42,567 bases of DNA from Pigoraptor vietnamica (GCA_943704525.1 CALSCQ010001582.1:1-42567); one strand, 5' to 3'; counted from the first letter of the stretch, positions 31,335 to 42,567 are shown. Notes: generated by a model from the sequence alone, not told the origin. Made by a program: numbers and translations.

Positions 31335-32304
31335 ATGAGCGCGCAGTGTGCGGGACGCACGGCGTTCTCCGCGGCCTTTGCGCTTCTGTTGTTGTGCGCG
31401 TGTGCGGCTGCGCGATCACCCGCACCGTCCGCGGATGGCGAGGATGTCGCGGACGCGCAACCTGCCGCGGCGCAGGGGTCCGCGCGTTACAAGATAGAAG
31501 GGTTTCTCGTGTTCGATGGCAAGGGCTTCGGTTACTCTGTTGCGGATGAAGGCGCGCTTCCCGGAGTGCAGCCTGCGCCAGCCGTCGCCGACGGGGCCGC
31601 CGCCATCCCCCCTCCACCCGCTGGATGGGAGACGGACACGCGCGTGCTTCTCAACAACGGCGAGCGCGTGGCGTTTGTGCGCGGTGACGGCTCGTTTGTG
31701 TTCGAGGACGTGCTCCCTGGCGGCTACGTGCTGCAGGTGCAGTCGCCGTTTCACATCTTTCCTCTGTTGCGCGTGGACGTCGGGTCCAAGTCGGGCCGGG
31801 TTAAGGTGAGCCTCTCGAAGAGCCATCTGATTTGCTGTCAGCACGGCCAATCTCTCGTAGATTACTCTCCACTCAAACACGCGCTCATGCAATCCGAACC
31901 CCCCTTATCTCTCAGTCATCATGCTCACTTAGTCTCACTTCCAGGTCCGACTTGCATCGCTCGTTCTCGGCGGTGCCGTTGGCGGCGTGACGCTTCCGTA
32001 CCCTATCCAACTTCGCCCGCGCGGCGTCCCCAGCTACTTTCAGCCACGCGATGGCTTCAAGCTGCGCGACGTGCTCTTCAGCCCCATGGGTCTCATGGTT
32101 GTTATGACGGTGTTCATGATGGTCGTGTTCCCGCGGCTGCTCGGGAGCCTCTCGCCGGAGGAACTGCGCGAGATGCGGGAGTCGAGCATCTTCAACATCG
32201 CCAATCAACAGGGCCAGAACACGCCGGACGTGCTCGGCCGCTTGGCGCAGAGCCAGCGTGCAGCGCAGGCGCCCTCCCCAACACAACGGAGCCTGAGGCA
32301 GTGA
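31335..32304 (+). CDS. EMC7: ER membrane protein complex subunit 7
   Basis: Model: join(31335..31805, 31945..32304), 276 aa. A signal peptide (FSAAFALLLLCACAAA) opens the protein. The lumenal beta-sandwich carries EMC7 hallmarks: RVLLNNGERVAFVRGDGSFV, then FEDVLPGGYVLQVQSP and FPLLRVDVGSKSG. Exon 2 has the conserved LPYPIQLRPRGVPSYFQPRD, then the single membrane span at SPMGLMVVMTVFMMVVFPRL and the cytosolic ELREMRESSIFNI. EMC7 is a lumenal/single-span subunit of the ER insertase complex that inserts weakly hydrophobic and tail-anchored membrane proteins, a pathway functionally adjacent to BAG6. An Ala/Pro-rich insert near residues 75-95 is longer than in animals. A run of 21 T lies 37 bp after the stop. 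Confidence 0.94.
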
Positions 32305-32341
32305 TCGCTGTTGGTGTCGTGCGTATTTGTGTGCTCGCCCC

Positions 32342-32362
32342 TTTTTTTTTTTTTTTTTTTTT
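32342..32362 (+). repeat. poly(T) run 3' of EMC7
   Basis: Twenty-one consecutive T lie between the convergent EMC7 and GH13 genes. On the minus strand this is poly(A). It could be a retroposition scar or a simple homopolymer; no adjoining retrosequence is visible. Confidence 0.9.
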
Positions 32363-32529
32363 GCATCGCTTCTTTGCAATGGCGGCATGCGTGCGTCTCT
32401 CGCGTTCATGCGCTAAAGTGAAACACTTTCAGAGTGTGATCTCCTATATTGCGTCTGCTCCACGCGAGACAACAACAGCAGCGCGCCGCGACCAAGCAAC
32501 ACAAAACACAAACACGCGCACACGCACAC

Positions 32530-35500
32530 TCAAGCGTGCATCAGCGGCCGCGTCAATTCGTGACGGGTGCGCTTCTCGCGACCCTTGCTGATCCAGAAGA
32601 CGCCGATTGCAATCAGCACGGCGCCCACAAAGCCGAACACGCCCCCGAGGATCCAGTCTCGCTTGGTGGAGCTGCTCACATCGCCGCAATCGCCCTGGCA
32701 ATCCCCGCGGCCCGTGGGGAAGGGGCTAAACACCTTGCTTAGCATCGACGTCGTCGGAAGCGTCCACAGCGCGCTGCCGGGGTCGGCGTACATCGCAAAC
32801 AGGCGCGAATAGAGTGTCGAGGCAGTCGGCTCGACGCTCGCTTGCGACGTCTCGGAAATGGCGACGTTCACGTAGTACGAGCCGTGCACGTGCTTGACGT
32901 CCAGAATCGAGAGGACGGCAAAGCGTGACACGGTCGAATTCGTCATGTCGATCGCGTTCGAAAAGTCCACGGGAAGGGCCGACTGAAAGTACGTGAGGAG
33001 ATCTTGGCCCTTCGCCCCCGCGGGCTTGCCGCTGAACACGAACGTGACGTACAGCGGGAGGGACGTCGACGACGCGCCGACGTTGCCGTTGCTGTTACCG
33101 AGGCTCGCGGCGGAGTCGGCGGTGGGAGCAACTTCCGGTTCGGACTCCGCGAGCGAAGCGCTGAAGGGCTTGACCGTGTACGCGAGCGTCACGTCGTTGA
33201 ACGTAATCTGCGAACCATTAAAGCAATAGGAGAACCGTCAGATCGACAATTACGCAGGGCGGCACCCCTAAACTGACACAAACACAATCCACTAACAGGC
33301 CACACACCTCGTACTGTGCGTCGCTGTCGCCGTGCGCAATCCGAATGCTTGCGCCGTTCGCGTCCGCCACGCCGTCCCCGTTGTTATCCCCAAAGCTGTT
33401 CGTCCAATCCATGCCGACGTCAAACTTAAATTCGGCGGCACCCTTTGCCCCCACAGTCACGACCGTGCGCCACACATTGTCGCCCACAAGCGACATCCCG
33501 TTCGAAGACGTCCACGCGTTGAATGTCCCGCGCGCGAACAGACGGTCGAGGCTGTGAGCAAACGGGTACTGAATGTTGACGGTGCCGGACACAAAGTAAA
33601 CGGCACTGTTGTCGGCGTAGTACTGCGCAGTGATCGTCCGCTTTCCATAGCCAACGGAGAGGCGCACAGTTTGCTGCCCAAGACGGAACGCCTCCCACTC
33701 GCTCACAGCCCCAAATTCGTCGTGGACACGAGAGAGCTCGGCGCCGGGCGACGCGTGGTCCACCACAAACTCGCCCTTCGCGCCGTCCCCGCGAACCACA
33801 AGGGCGTCGTCGGTGCCGAGCTTGTTGTTAATGATGACGTTGCGGCGACCGCTACCGATGCGGAAGCGTGCGGAGAAGCGGCCACGCAGCGAGCGCTTGC
33901 CGTCCGCCGTCCGCGCGCCCTCCGCAACGGAGAACGAGACGATGCCTGGCGAGAACATGGCGAGGTACGAGAGCTCGTTCGTGCTCGCATCGTACTGGAC
34001 CATGTTCGTGTTTACCGTGTGACCGGCGACGCTGAAGGCGCCCACGACCGACGCCTTATCCATCGGCTCGGAGAAGCGGACCTTGATGTTGACGCCGGCG
34101 ACGGGGTTGTCCGTGACAATCGCGGCGTCGTGCGCGGGTTCCGTCCGGACGACGACGGGCTCGAGCGCGCGGTAGCTTCCCTGGCGCACAAACACCTTGT
34201 AGCCATACGGCGGAATCGAAACCGCCGACGGCAACACGCCGTTGGCGCCCAGAGTGTACGCCTCGGAAGGGTTGAGGGCGTTGACGATGACGTCACCGGC
34301 GTTCCACCCGGTGTAGAGAGCGCCGAGGTTACCGCCCATGTCGAGCGCAGTGCTCCAGGTGTTAAACGCCACGAGGACCCAGTCGTCCTGGCCGCGGCAC
34401 GTGCGCGAGAAGGCAAACACGCCGTTCGTGTTGCCGGACTGCGTCCATCGCTCGTAAACGTCGTCGCAAGAGTGGAGGTTCACGTAAGCGCGGCGAAGTG
34501 CGTTCAGCCGCTGGACGTGGAGAAAGTGGGGGCTGCAATGGGGTGCGAAACAAGGTCAACGTTGAGCAATAGGCGCGCGCAAGCACATCTGACACAACAA
34601 CAACAAGCAGTGGTAAGTGTCACACACACACAGCACACGCGCAAGATCACAGAGGCTGTACCCAGGCTCGCGACAGCAGCAGTGGGACGTACTTGGCCAT
34701 GTCAAAGTTGTCGCCCTCGCACGGGTTGTGACCGTCCACCGTCTTGAGGTCCTTCCACGCAATCGACGTGAAAAAGTCCTCGCGCGACCACCCATCGAGC
34801 GCAGTACCCTTCGTCAGAAATCCTGCGCACAAAGAAACCCAGTGCCATGGGCAGTCAGAACAAGCTGGTCATAAAAAGTGATGTCATTGAGAGTCAGATT
34901 GAAACTTTGTCCGCAGCCCACCTTGCTCGTCGCCATAGTAAAACAGAGGGACGCCGGGGAAGAGCAGCAGGATGGCCGACGCAAGGTCCGTCTTGTTGAA
35001 CCCGTCCGCCGCCGCCGACATGCGCCACTGGTCGTGGTTGTTGTAGAACGAAAACTGGGTGTAGCGCCTCTCGCCGCGCGCGGGATCGTAGAAGTCGTAC
35101 GCCGAGAGGTCCGCCTTGAGCGTGTCCACAAGCCCGCGCGGGTTGTTCTGCTGCTGCTGGACGGACGTCGTGTACCAGTTGTACGTCGTGTAGGCGATGC
35201 CGCCGTGCAGAGTGCGCTGGTTGTCACCTCCGATGAACTGCGAGTCCTTGCCCCACATGTCCGGCGTCTTTCCGCGGCCGGTCATCGTCGCCGCGCGCTC
35301 GCGAGAGCAGAAGAACTCGCCTGCGAATGTGCGATGCCACGAAACGGGAAGTAAGAGGAAGCCGTACACGCAAAAATGCAACCAGCCATCAGCGCTTACC
35401 GTAAATGAGGAAGTCGTCCTTTCCAAGGGACTTTGCGTGGTCACGAACAGCGGGCGCCCACGCCTGGAAGAACGAGAGGGGCACCTGCACGCGCACAAGG

Positions 35501-35991
35501 CGAACACAACAGCACGAATTTTAGCCATGTGATCCACGCGGTGAGCATATGTTGCCGCACACGGCCGGGCATGCACCTGCATCGGGGTGTCCATACGAAT
35601 TCCGTCAATGTCCACGGACGAAATGAGCGCCTTGGTCATCGCAATGATCTTCGCCTGCACGCGCGGGTGCTCTGTGCGGAGGTCCTGCGGCGCGCGTCCG
35701 GTGAGCACCCGACCATAGCACGACATCCATCGCAAGCAACAGACAAGAGAGAGCGAGCAGCGACGAGTTTGCACAGTACAGTACATGCGTCATGAATCGC
35801 ATCCAACGGCCGAAAAGAGTGCCGGCACAGAGCACACGCAAGCAAGGGGCGACACGCACGTCCATAATGCCGTAGATCTTCCCGAGATGGTTCTGAAAGG
35901 GATCGCCGTAGTCCTGAAGGTCGCCGTTGTGGTGGAAGTCGCTGAACCAGAAGCTCCCTCCGTCCGTGTCGACCTTCGGATAGCCGTCGTA

Positions 35992-36065
<74 letters not shown>

Positions 36066-37408
36066 GTGTTGCAGCATGAGCACTGAGCACTATTCCCCGG
36101 TTGCACAGAAAGAGAGAGCGGAACGAACTCAAATCGATAAACAGCAATTACCGGACATGAACAAAACAGCCCCAGAGATGCAAGTGCGAGACTATGTTGC
36201 TACGCACACAACACAGAGGAGCAGACGCGGGGAATACGCACCCGTACACAGTGCCGTAGCCGCCGTTGCCGTAAAACGTGTTGTCGATGGGGAAGTCCCG
36301 GTACGTCTCCGACTCGTTCCGGTAGAACAGACGGTACTCGCCAGAGTGCATGCGGAAGGGCGCCCCAGAGTCGCGGTGGCCCTCAAAGTAGAGGAGGTTG
36401 TCCATGTGGCTACAAGTCGCACACGCGCGCGCGTGGAAGAAAGATCGCCGTTAGATATCAGCCGTGGGAGACTGCAGACAACTCGAACGGCGACGGAGCT
36501 GTGTCACTCACTTGACGACAATGTCGACAATAACGTAGATGCCGCGCTTGTGCGCCTCGTCGACCATCTCGCGGAAGTCGTCGAGCGTACCAAAGCGATC
36601 GTCAAGGACTGTGAAGTCAATCTGAGCGTACCCGTGGTAGCTGTTGTACCGGTTCTGAAAGACGGGGGACACCCATATCGCCGTGAAGCTGCGCGCGCAA
36701 TCACACTCAGCGCACGGTCCATACGTGCGCTCCTTCTCAGACGCACAATTTCCTCTAAAACACACACCAGTTCCAAATTGCCACCCACAGGACAACAACA
36801 GCCATCCAACGCAATGTTTACATTAGCCAAAAAAAAAAAACGCACCCGAGCGACTTGATGTAGTCCAGCTTTGCGGTGATGCCTTTGAAGTCGCCGCCGT
36901 GCCGCTTTCCAACATCCGTCGGATCATAGCCGCCGTAGCGCCCCTCGTTATTGCGGGGATCGCCATCCGCGTACCTGAAAGTCGCAACAGGACGAAAGGG
37001 TAAGGATAAAGTGCCAGCAGACAATATTGGTATGGGTTTGCCACAATAGTGTCCCCACAGCACGTACCTGTCAGTAACAAACTGGTATATCGTCTCTGCG
37101 CGCCAGTCCGGCGAGGACGGGAAGTACTTGTGCCCGTCCCACTTGCCAAAGTAGCGCGAGGGGTCGCTGCCGTCAGCATTCATGTTCACGTTGCATCTGT
37201 GCGTGGGCAGCGCCAGTTAGTTTACTTTGTGCGTGAGGGCAATATACGACAACATCACACGGACGAGACCACGCGAGAGCATTGCAGTACGCGTAAATAC
37301 AAACCTTGCATTTCCGGGCTCGTTCGGTGCCGCAATCGCAGTGCCTAGGAGCACCACCAACACGGCCGCGACAGACGCAGCCAGGCCGCCCCACACGCGA
37401 GATGCCAT
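32530..37408 (-). CDS. Secreted, membrane-anchored GH13 alpha-amylase-family enzyme
   Basis: Model: complement(join(32530..33207, 33308..34532, 34693..34822, 34922..35320, 35400..35484, 35577..35684, 35860..35992, 36242..36409, 36512..36688, 36846..36974, 37068..37196, 37305..37408)), 1154 aa. A signal peptide (VAAVLVVLLGTAIAA) precedes the GH13 barrel. All four conserved regions are present: DIVVNHMD (spanning a splice), GIRMDTP (nucleophile Asp, about 312), LIYGEFF (acid Glu, about 345) and YNNHDQW (about 437). A beta-domain follows, then modules at about 590-700 (SEPMDKASVVGAFSVAG) and 820-925 resembling starch-binding folds (GTFNAW, NVWRTVVTV, GDNNGDGVAD). A membrane span, WILGGVFGFVGAVLIAIGVF (about 1118-1138), and a basic tail finish the protein. 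It probably cleaves or remodels alpha-glucan at the cell surface. It also recalls the amylase part of fungal alpha-1,3-glucan synthases. Confidence 0.9.
35996..36064 (+). repeat. (GT)n tract abutting a GH13-gene splice acceptor
   Basis: About 68 bp of GT repeat; on the coding (minus) strand it is (CA)n and runs directly into the acceptor CAG at 35993-35995. There is no pyrimidine tract between the repeat and the splice site. Confidence 0.95.
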
Positions 37409-38029
37409 GACACAAACCACCGCCTCACTACGACCCACAGCGGGACCGCACTGTGATGCGTAATTCTGCGTCGATTCTCTCTAATAGGGAGGGAATGCAA
37501 GCGCACGTGGGAGAGGCGACAGTCGCAGCGGTGTTGTTATTGCACGGCCATCGTCCATGTCCGCATGCACACACCTGCAGCTTTTCAATTTATTGATGCT
37601 CATTTTCGCGCATTTTTACGCCCGATTTTCAGTATGCAGTTACCACGGCATGATTGATAGGAACCAGCCAATGGCGTGCAAGGAATCACTCATCAACCAC
37701 CCCGGATTATTTCTTCACTTATGTGTGGCCTCCTTGACAACGAGTGAGTGGCTCGGCAGCCACTTCACCATTTCGCTTACTGCATGCCAATTCCACGCAC
37801 ACACGAGTCATTCTCTTTAACTCTCTCTCAAAAGGACACGAGCAAAAGGACTGTTCGCTGTGCTATCAACAGCGGCGGAGCTGACACGCGGTGACAGAAG
37901 AGGGGCCGGCGGCGCTACACATCGGATGCCGCAAACGCCCCAAGCGCACGTGTAGGTCCGAAGTGGTGAGGCGGCCGTGCCGCTCATAGTCCACGTACGC
38001 GAGGTCGCGACGGCGACGTGCCGTCCACG
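37409..38029. promoter_or_regulatory. Head-to-head spacer (GH13 enzyme / Rab28)
   Basis: 621 bp between divergent start codons. CCAAT boxes lie at 37668-37672 and 37787-37791. An A/T-rich stretch (TTTTCAATTTATTGATGC) sits near 37580. No coding frame with a domain seen. Confidence 0.45.
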
Positions 38030-39390
38030 ATGGCGGATGGTGACGGGCGGGCGCTGCAGTTGAAGGTCGTCTTGTTGGGCGACACGGGGTGTGGCAAGAC
38101 GGCACTCGTGCGGCGGCTGTGTAGGGATGAGTACACAAAGGCATCCAAGCCCACGGCGGGGCTCGACTTTTACGTCAAGCGACTGACACTTCCTGGTGCG
38201 TTGGAACAAAACGGAAACGCGCGCATGTCGAAATTGTGCATGCCACGTGTGGGCGACACCCATGCACTCACACTGAACACGCTCGACGGGCAACACACAC
38301 TTTCACGCCACGACGCACAGCCTGCGCACGCATGAACGCCGTGTAATACTTTCGTTCGCTCTGCGATGCCCATTTCTCACCGGACCGATGGTGCGCTGAC
38401 GCAGGCGACGTGTCGGTCTCCCTCGAGGTCTGGGACGTGGGGGGAACTGCGCTTGGCTCAAAGATGATCTCGAACTACGTCTTTGGTGCGCAGGCCGTGT
38501 GCCTCGTGTACGACACGTCGAATTTTCACAGCTTTCAGAACCTCGAGACATGGCTTGCTGTCGTGAAGAAGGCGTTTGTCGGGTCGCAGATGCCCCTCAT
38601 GGCGCTGATCGGGACAAAAGGTCCGTTTTGCAAGCACGGGCGGAGGGGGGGGGCGTGTCGTTCACTGCGCGGTTGTCTGCTTCGGCTATGTCGCGAATTG
38701 GCGTCTTAAGTCTCTCTAAGCACGGTCGTTGATTCTTGATTCTTGTCTCTGTCTCTCGTTGCCTTTCGTTGGATCGCATGTGTGTGTGTGTGTGTGTGTG
38801 CGTGTGTGTGTGCGTGTGTGTGTGTGTGTATGCGTGTGTGTGTGTGTGCGTGTCGTTTTGCGTCACCTGCTTACACTTCTCTTCCTGCCTCGCAGTGGAC
38901 CTCATCCACTTGCGGACCGTCAAAGCAGAGAAGCACAAGGAGTTTGCGACGGAACACGAGCTGCTGGGGTTCACTGTGTCGTCGCGATCGGGCGATCAGG
39001 TGGAGGCGTCGTTTACGCGCATTGCCGCGGAGGTCGCAGGCATCACGATCAGCAAGCCGGACATGGAAGTCACAACAGTGGGTGTGCGGGAAGCGCGCTA
39101 GTCTGCAAGCTATTCTTAGTGTGTGTGTGTCTGTTTGTGTGCATGTGTTTGTGTGTGTGCATGTGTGTGAGCATGTGTGTGCGTGTTTGTGTGTGAGCAT
39201 GTGTGTGTATGCGCTTTTTGTGCGCACGAGTTGCAACACTGTCACTGCGCACGCTTCTTTGCTCACTAGTGCGTGCATGCAGAAAATCGTCATGGCCGAG
39301 GTGGAGGGCGACCCGAGTGCACGGACCGCCAACAGCATCGCACAGAAGGAGAAGAAGATTTCGTACAGTTTGGTGTGCAACGTCATGTAG
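38030..39390 (+). CDS. RAB28: Rab28-type small GTPase with CAAX box
   Basis: Model: join(38030..38195, 38405..38620, 38896..39077, 39283..39390), 223 aa. The P-loop is GDTGCGKTAL; the switch I region is KPTAGLDFYVKRLTLPG, very close to animal Rab28 (TIGLDFFLRRITLPG). VYDTSNFHSFQNLETWLAVV, HLRTVKAEKHKEF and the tail ASARTAN-type context also match. The protein ends CNVM, a farnesyl-type CAAX box; animal Rab28 is likewise farnesylated rather than carrying the double-Cys Rab tail. Rab28 associates with BBSome/IFT traffic at cilia. Two oddities: G3 reads WDVGGT where Rab28 has WD-x-GGQ, losing the catalytic Gln, and G4 reads TKVD instead of NKxD, split by an intron. The start 38030 is chosen as the first ATG before the Rab fold. 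Confidence 0.93.
38778..38850 (+). repeat. (GT)n tract in Rab28 intron 2
   Basis: GT repeats with GC and AT interruptions lie inside the intron 38621-38895. A second, more degenerate GT-rich tract lies at about 39119-39210 in intron 3. Confidence 0.92.
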
Positions 39391-39651
39391 ACTCGCACAG
39401 CCCTCGCAGCCGCGCGCCGCCGTTTCGCGTTGCGTTGCGTTCGCACTAAAGCGCGTATTCGATTCCTGTCTCAGAAGGCGTGCTCACTTCCCATTCAATC
39501 TCGCTCTATGTACCATCGATACCGTTTGCCTTGTATCGGTTTTCTGTGCCAAAGCGGTGGGCATGCTTGTATGTACACACACGCGTCGCGCCTCCTCATA
39601 GCTCTATCCGCGCGATCAAGTTTGTCTGCGACGTAATCATGAGCGATGCGA

Positions 39652-41258
39652 TCAGCGGACCACGTGTCTTGCGGCATGAGAGGACTTGGAACGCGAGAAC
39701 GCACGGCGCACCTTCAAAAAGCTGTTGACGAACTTGTCGCCGAAGCCGGGGACTCTTCGGAGCTCCGTCAGCTGCGGGTGACGAACCGTTAGTGATGCGC
39801 AACTTCTTCCCTCAGCTCCATGTAAGCGATTCGCAGAGTCACACACACGGGGCACTACAACGCACCTGGGAGAGAGGCCCCTCTGTCCTGACGTTGTCAA
39901 CGATCAACTGGGCGCGCTTTCCTCCGATTCCGTTCAGCACGCACAAGCGCGCGACGTCGCACGAGTTGAGAATGGCGAGCAGCTCTGCCTCGACACCGCT
40001 GCGCTGCGCAGGGTCCATCTGGATCTGGATGCCGAGTGGCTGGAGAAAGAGACACAGGGAGTGTGGAGACAGGTGAGCACGGGCGCGAACATCAACAAAG
40101 TACATTCAGGTCCGCTCAGCATCGTCGGTAACGGAAAGAAGCCGTAGAGCCATCCATGCCACTAGTACGTCATTGCACACGCACACGCACACACGTCACA
40201 AACAGACATAATACATTTATACACACCTGCTCAATCTCCTCCTTCTTCTGCCGCTTCGCGCGCGGCTTGGGGGGCGCTTTCGTTGCCACGGGCGACGGCG
40301 CATAATCGGAATCCGCCGCCGAATCGCACTCTCCCTCCGAAGCAGTGTCGCTCTCCTCGGCGTCCTCTTCTTCCTCGACGTGCGACGCCTTTCGCTTGCG
40401 CGCGTCGACAGCGGGAGGCTTTGTCGGCCCAGTCGATGCCTTGACCGTTCCTTTGGCGTCAGTACCAACGGCGGTGTTCGTCACGTCACGGAAGGCGGCG
40501 CGTGCAGGTGGCGCAGACGGCTGCTTTGACGATGTACCCTTCGGCGCGAGCCCGTCATCCTTTGCCACCAGCAACCGCTCGAGTGCTGCGACAGCGTCGC
40601 TGTTCCCGCCATGCACTGTGGGCGAGATTGATGGATTTGTCAGCGAGAGAACGACTCGCGCAAGTACGCGCGTGTGCTTTGTGCGTGCGTGTACGTGTGA
40701 GAGTTGCGAGGGCGAGCAATGAAACCCACTCTTCTTGTATGCGGCAAGCGCGCTCGGCTGCGCTTCCAATTGGCGCACGACATCGGCAATCTTATCGACC
40801 AATCCACTGTCGGTACCCTTCGGCCGAACCGCCCCAACGCCCGTCGGCTTTCGCTCAACGAGGAGCGGTCTGCGAATCAGACAAGTTGCCGCTGTCAACA
40901 TCCTATACATCGAGATGCGGCGACGCGCGAGACCCACATGGCATGCAGCGTTTGCACGCACCCAATTTTTCCGAGCGGCTTTGTAGTGCGGTCTGTCCTT
41001 TCGGCCGTCGGGTCGGAAGTCCGACGCACTGCGCATACAAACGAATTCGTCAGATTAGCGACCTCAAGCGCAGCCGTGAAGCTCAAACGAGGGCGCCGGG
41101 AAGGCATTCGTGACGTGGACACTGAAGATAACGCACCCGGCTCGACAGCGCGTTCAGGGTCCCGGACGTTGAACATGGATCGAGGGCGCGTCGGTTCGGC
41201 AACTGCAAATTTGATCCATTTGTGAGAACTACCCAGCAATTCTAGTGCACAGCACACG

Positions 41259-41329
<71 letters not shown>

Positions 41330-41358
41330 AGACACAGACACACACATACACACATACA

Positions 41359-41404
<46 letters not shown>

Positions 41405-42420
41405 CACAGACACACACACACACACACACACACACACCACAACGAGTGCTGCATAGCAAATTGCCTCTAGGCCCGTGCATGCAAGAAGACTAGCAAATAA
41501 ACGAAGGCTAGCAAACAAACACAAGACCAGCAAACAAGCGCGGCCATCTCTCCCACTTGGCTCCGCCCGCTTCTGGACTGTCTGATGGACGAACGGCCGA
41601 TTGACGATCTGTCGCGACTTGGAGGCGTAGTTGAGCGTCTGGTGCGTGTCCATGTAGCACGCCATCGACGGCGAGACGTTCGTCACCATGCACGCCCGGC
41701 ACTGTCCGCCAAGCGAATCCTGCGGGAACACGCAAGAGCAAAACATTGAGCCCATCGCTCAGTGACACACGATGAGGGAAAACAGCTTACAGCAACAGCT
41801 GCGCGACAGCACATCCTGGCACAGTCTCGGACGAACCTGAAGCAATCGCGTGAGCTTGCTGTCGCGGTACGGCACGCGACTCTGTAGAAAAGAACAACAC
41901 CGTCAGACCACGTTGCGTGACGACCACATCGGATGCACTATCCGGTCCGTGCCAGAAGAGAACACGTGACACTCAAACCCACCGATCCCTCGTTGATTGC
42001 GTCTATGACCTTGCTGAGCACAAACAGCGACATGTTAATGGCGCCGCTCTCCTTCAGCCTGCGAACGCACGGGAAGCACGAAATAAGTCATCCATATTCG
42101 GCGCTCATTTGGGCTGCGTGTCGCGTGTTTGCACCGGAAATGACCCGCATGCTGCTTCAGTTTCACGCATCACTGCGCGCCACAGTCGACACTGGTGTAT
42201 GTCGGCATATTACGTCTCTTTCTTTCAACAGAAGGAGGCGTATGGCTCAAGGAACTATGCTCGCCACCCTACCTCATATATGCGCACGCGAGGCACAATT
42301 CAAAACCCACCGCATGCCGACATTGTCGGTCCGGCGGTTGTCTTCGGAGCCGGCGAGGTCGATGAGGCACGTCTTGCCAGTTTGCACGCGGAAGGGCGCC
42401 GCATGCTCACTCCGCCGCGT
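39652..42420 (-). CDS. KIF22: Kinesin-10 / KIF22 (Kid)-like motor, 5' part beyond the window
   Basis: Partial model: complement(join(39652..39771, 39866..40039, 40227..40615, 40730..40869, 40962..41028, 41137..41202, 41557..41719, 41837..41881, 41983..42058, 42311..42420)), 449 aa. The motor C-terminal half is clear: TCLIDLAGSEDNRRT (switch II DLAGSE), LKESGAINMSLFVLSKVIDA, SRVPYRDSKLTRLLQ, DSLGGQCRACMVTNVSPSM and TLNYASKSRQIVNRPF. A charged linker follows (GLVDKIADVVRQLEAQPSAL, acidic EEEEDAEESD, basic KPRAKRQKKEE). The C-terminus has helix-hairpin-helix motifs typical of KIF22: SCDVARLCVLNGIGGKRAQL and LTELRRVPGFGDKFVNSFLK. KIF22 is a chromokinesin that binds DNA through this region and pushes chromosome arms on the spindle. 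The P-loop half lies off the right edge, past the (GT)n tract. Small exons 41137-41202 and 40962-41028 rest on phase and splice sites only. Confidence 0.88.
41261..41438 (+). repeat. (CA)n tract in a kinesin intron
   Basis: About 175 bp of CA repeats with a few AA, GA and TA interruptions lie within the intron 41203-41556. On the coding (minus) strand this is a GT tract. Confidence 0.95.
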
Positions 42421-42451
42421 CTGCGCCAAGCGACATGAGAATGATATTGGG

Positions 42452-42567
<116 letters not shown>

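Noticed and set aside
34630-34693. Read-through C-terminus RAWVQPL ending at TGA as the end of the GH13 protein
   Set aside because: The GTACGT donor at 34692 joins in phase to 34532 and continues a typical amylase sequence (RLNALRRAYVNL).
33332-34747. 471-codon plus-strand open frame
   Set aside because: It is antisense to the GH13 gene, Arg/Val/His-rich with no domain, and a shadow of GC-rich codon use.

Overview
The window is nuclear DNA from a eukaryote with a compact, GC-rich genome. Twelve protein genes lie close together on both strands. Eleven of them are split by short introns (mostly about 80-250 nt, about 70 introns in total), and I rebuilt their exons by matching splice sites with reading phase. 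Every joined model comes out as a whole number of codons ending in a normal stop. Donors are mostly GTGAGT, GTGCGT, GTGGGT or GTACGT, and two introns look like GC-AG introns. Dinucleotide (GT/CA)n tracts are very common in introns and spacers. The gene set (BAG6, SCYL3-like pseudokinase, RGS22-like multi-RGS protein, Rab28, KIF22-like kinesin, EMC7, KIAA0513/SBF2-like protein) points to a unicellular, probably flagellated protist. The exact lineage cannot be fixed from sequence alone.

Layout from left to right: a small four-pass membrane protein (+, 632-1567); a single-domain rhodanese with an N-terminal acylation motif (-, 1957-2891); an SBF2-like/PDZ protein (+, 3544-5721); BAG6 (+, 6182-11525, 14 exons); a single-pass receptor-like protein with an EGF-like ectodomain and a cytoplasmic SH3 domain (+, 12260-16265, 14 exons); a SCYL3-type pseudokinase with a very long acidic tail (-, 16616-21948); an intronless F-box/repeat protein (-, 22491-25961); an RGS22-like protein (-, 26271-30834); EMC7 (+, 31335-32304); a membrane-anchored GH13 alpha-amylase-type enzyme (-, 32530-37408); Rab28 (+, 38030-39390); and a kinesin-10/KIF22-like motor whose 5' part lies beyond the window (-, 39652-42420 and onward).

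The genes do not form an operon. Themes recur: membrane-protein quality control and traffic (BAG6, EMC7, SCYL, Rab28) and signalling or scaffold modules (SH3 receptor, PDZ, RGS). Several products carry lipid-anchor motifs (MGQC in the rhodanese, MGASES in SCYL, C-terminal CNVM in Rab28). Three head-to-head pairs share spacers of 500-650 bp. The most unusual product is the receptor-like protein: secreted Cys-rich ectodomain, one membrane span, three copies of a W-x-P-P-S-x-Y-x-R-[V/I]-G motif, then an SH3 domain, all in one predicted chain.
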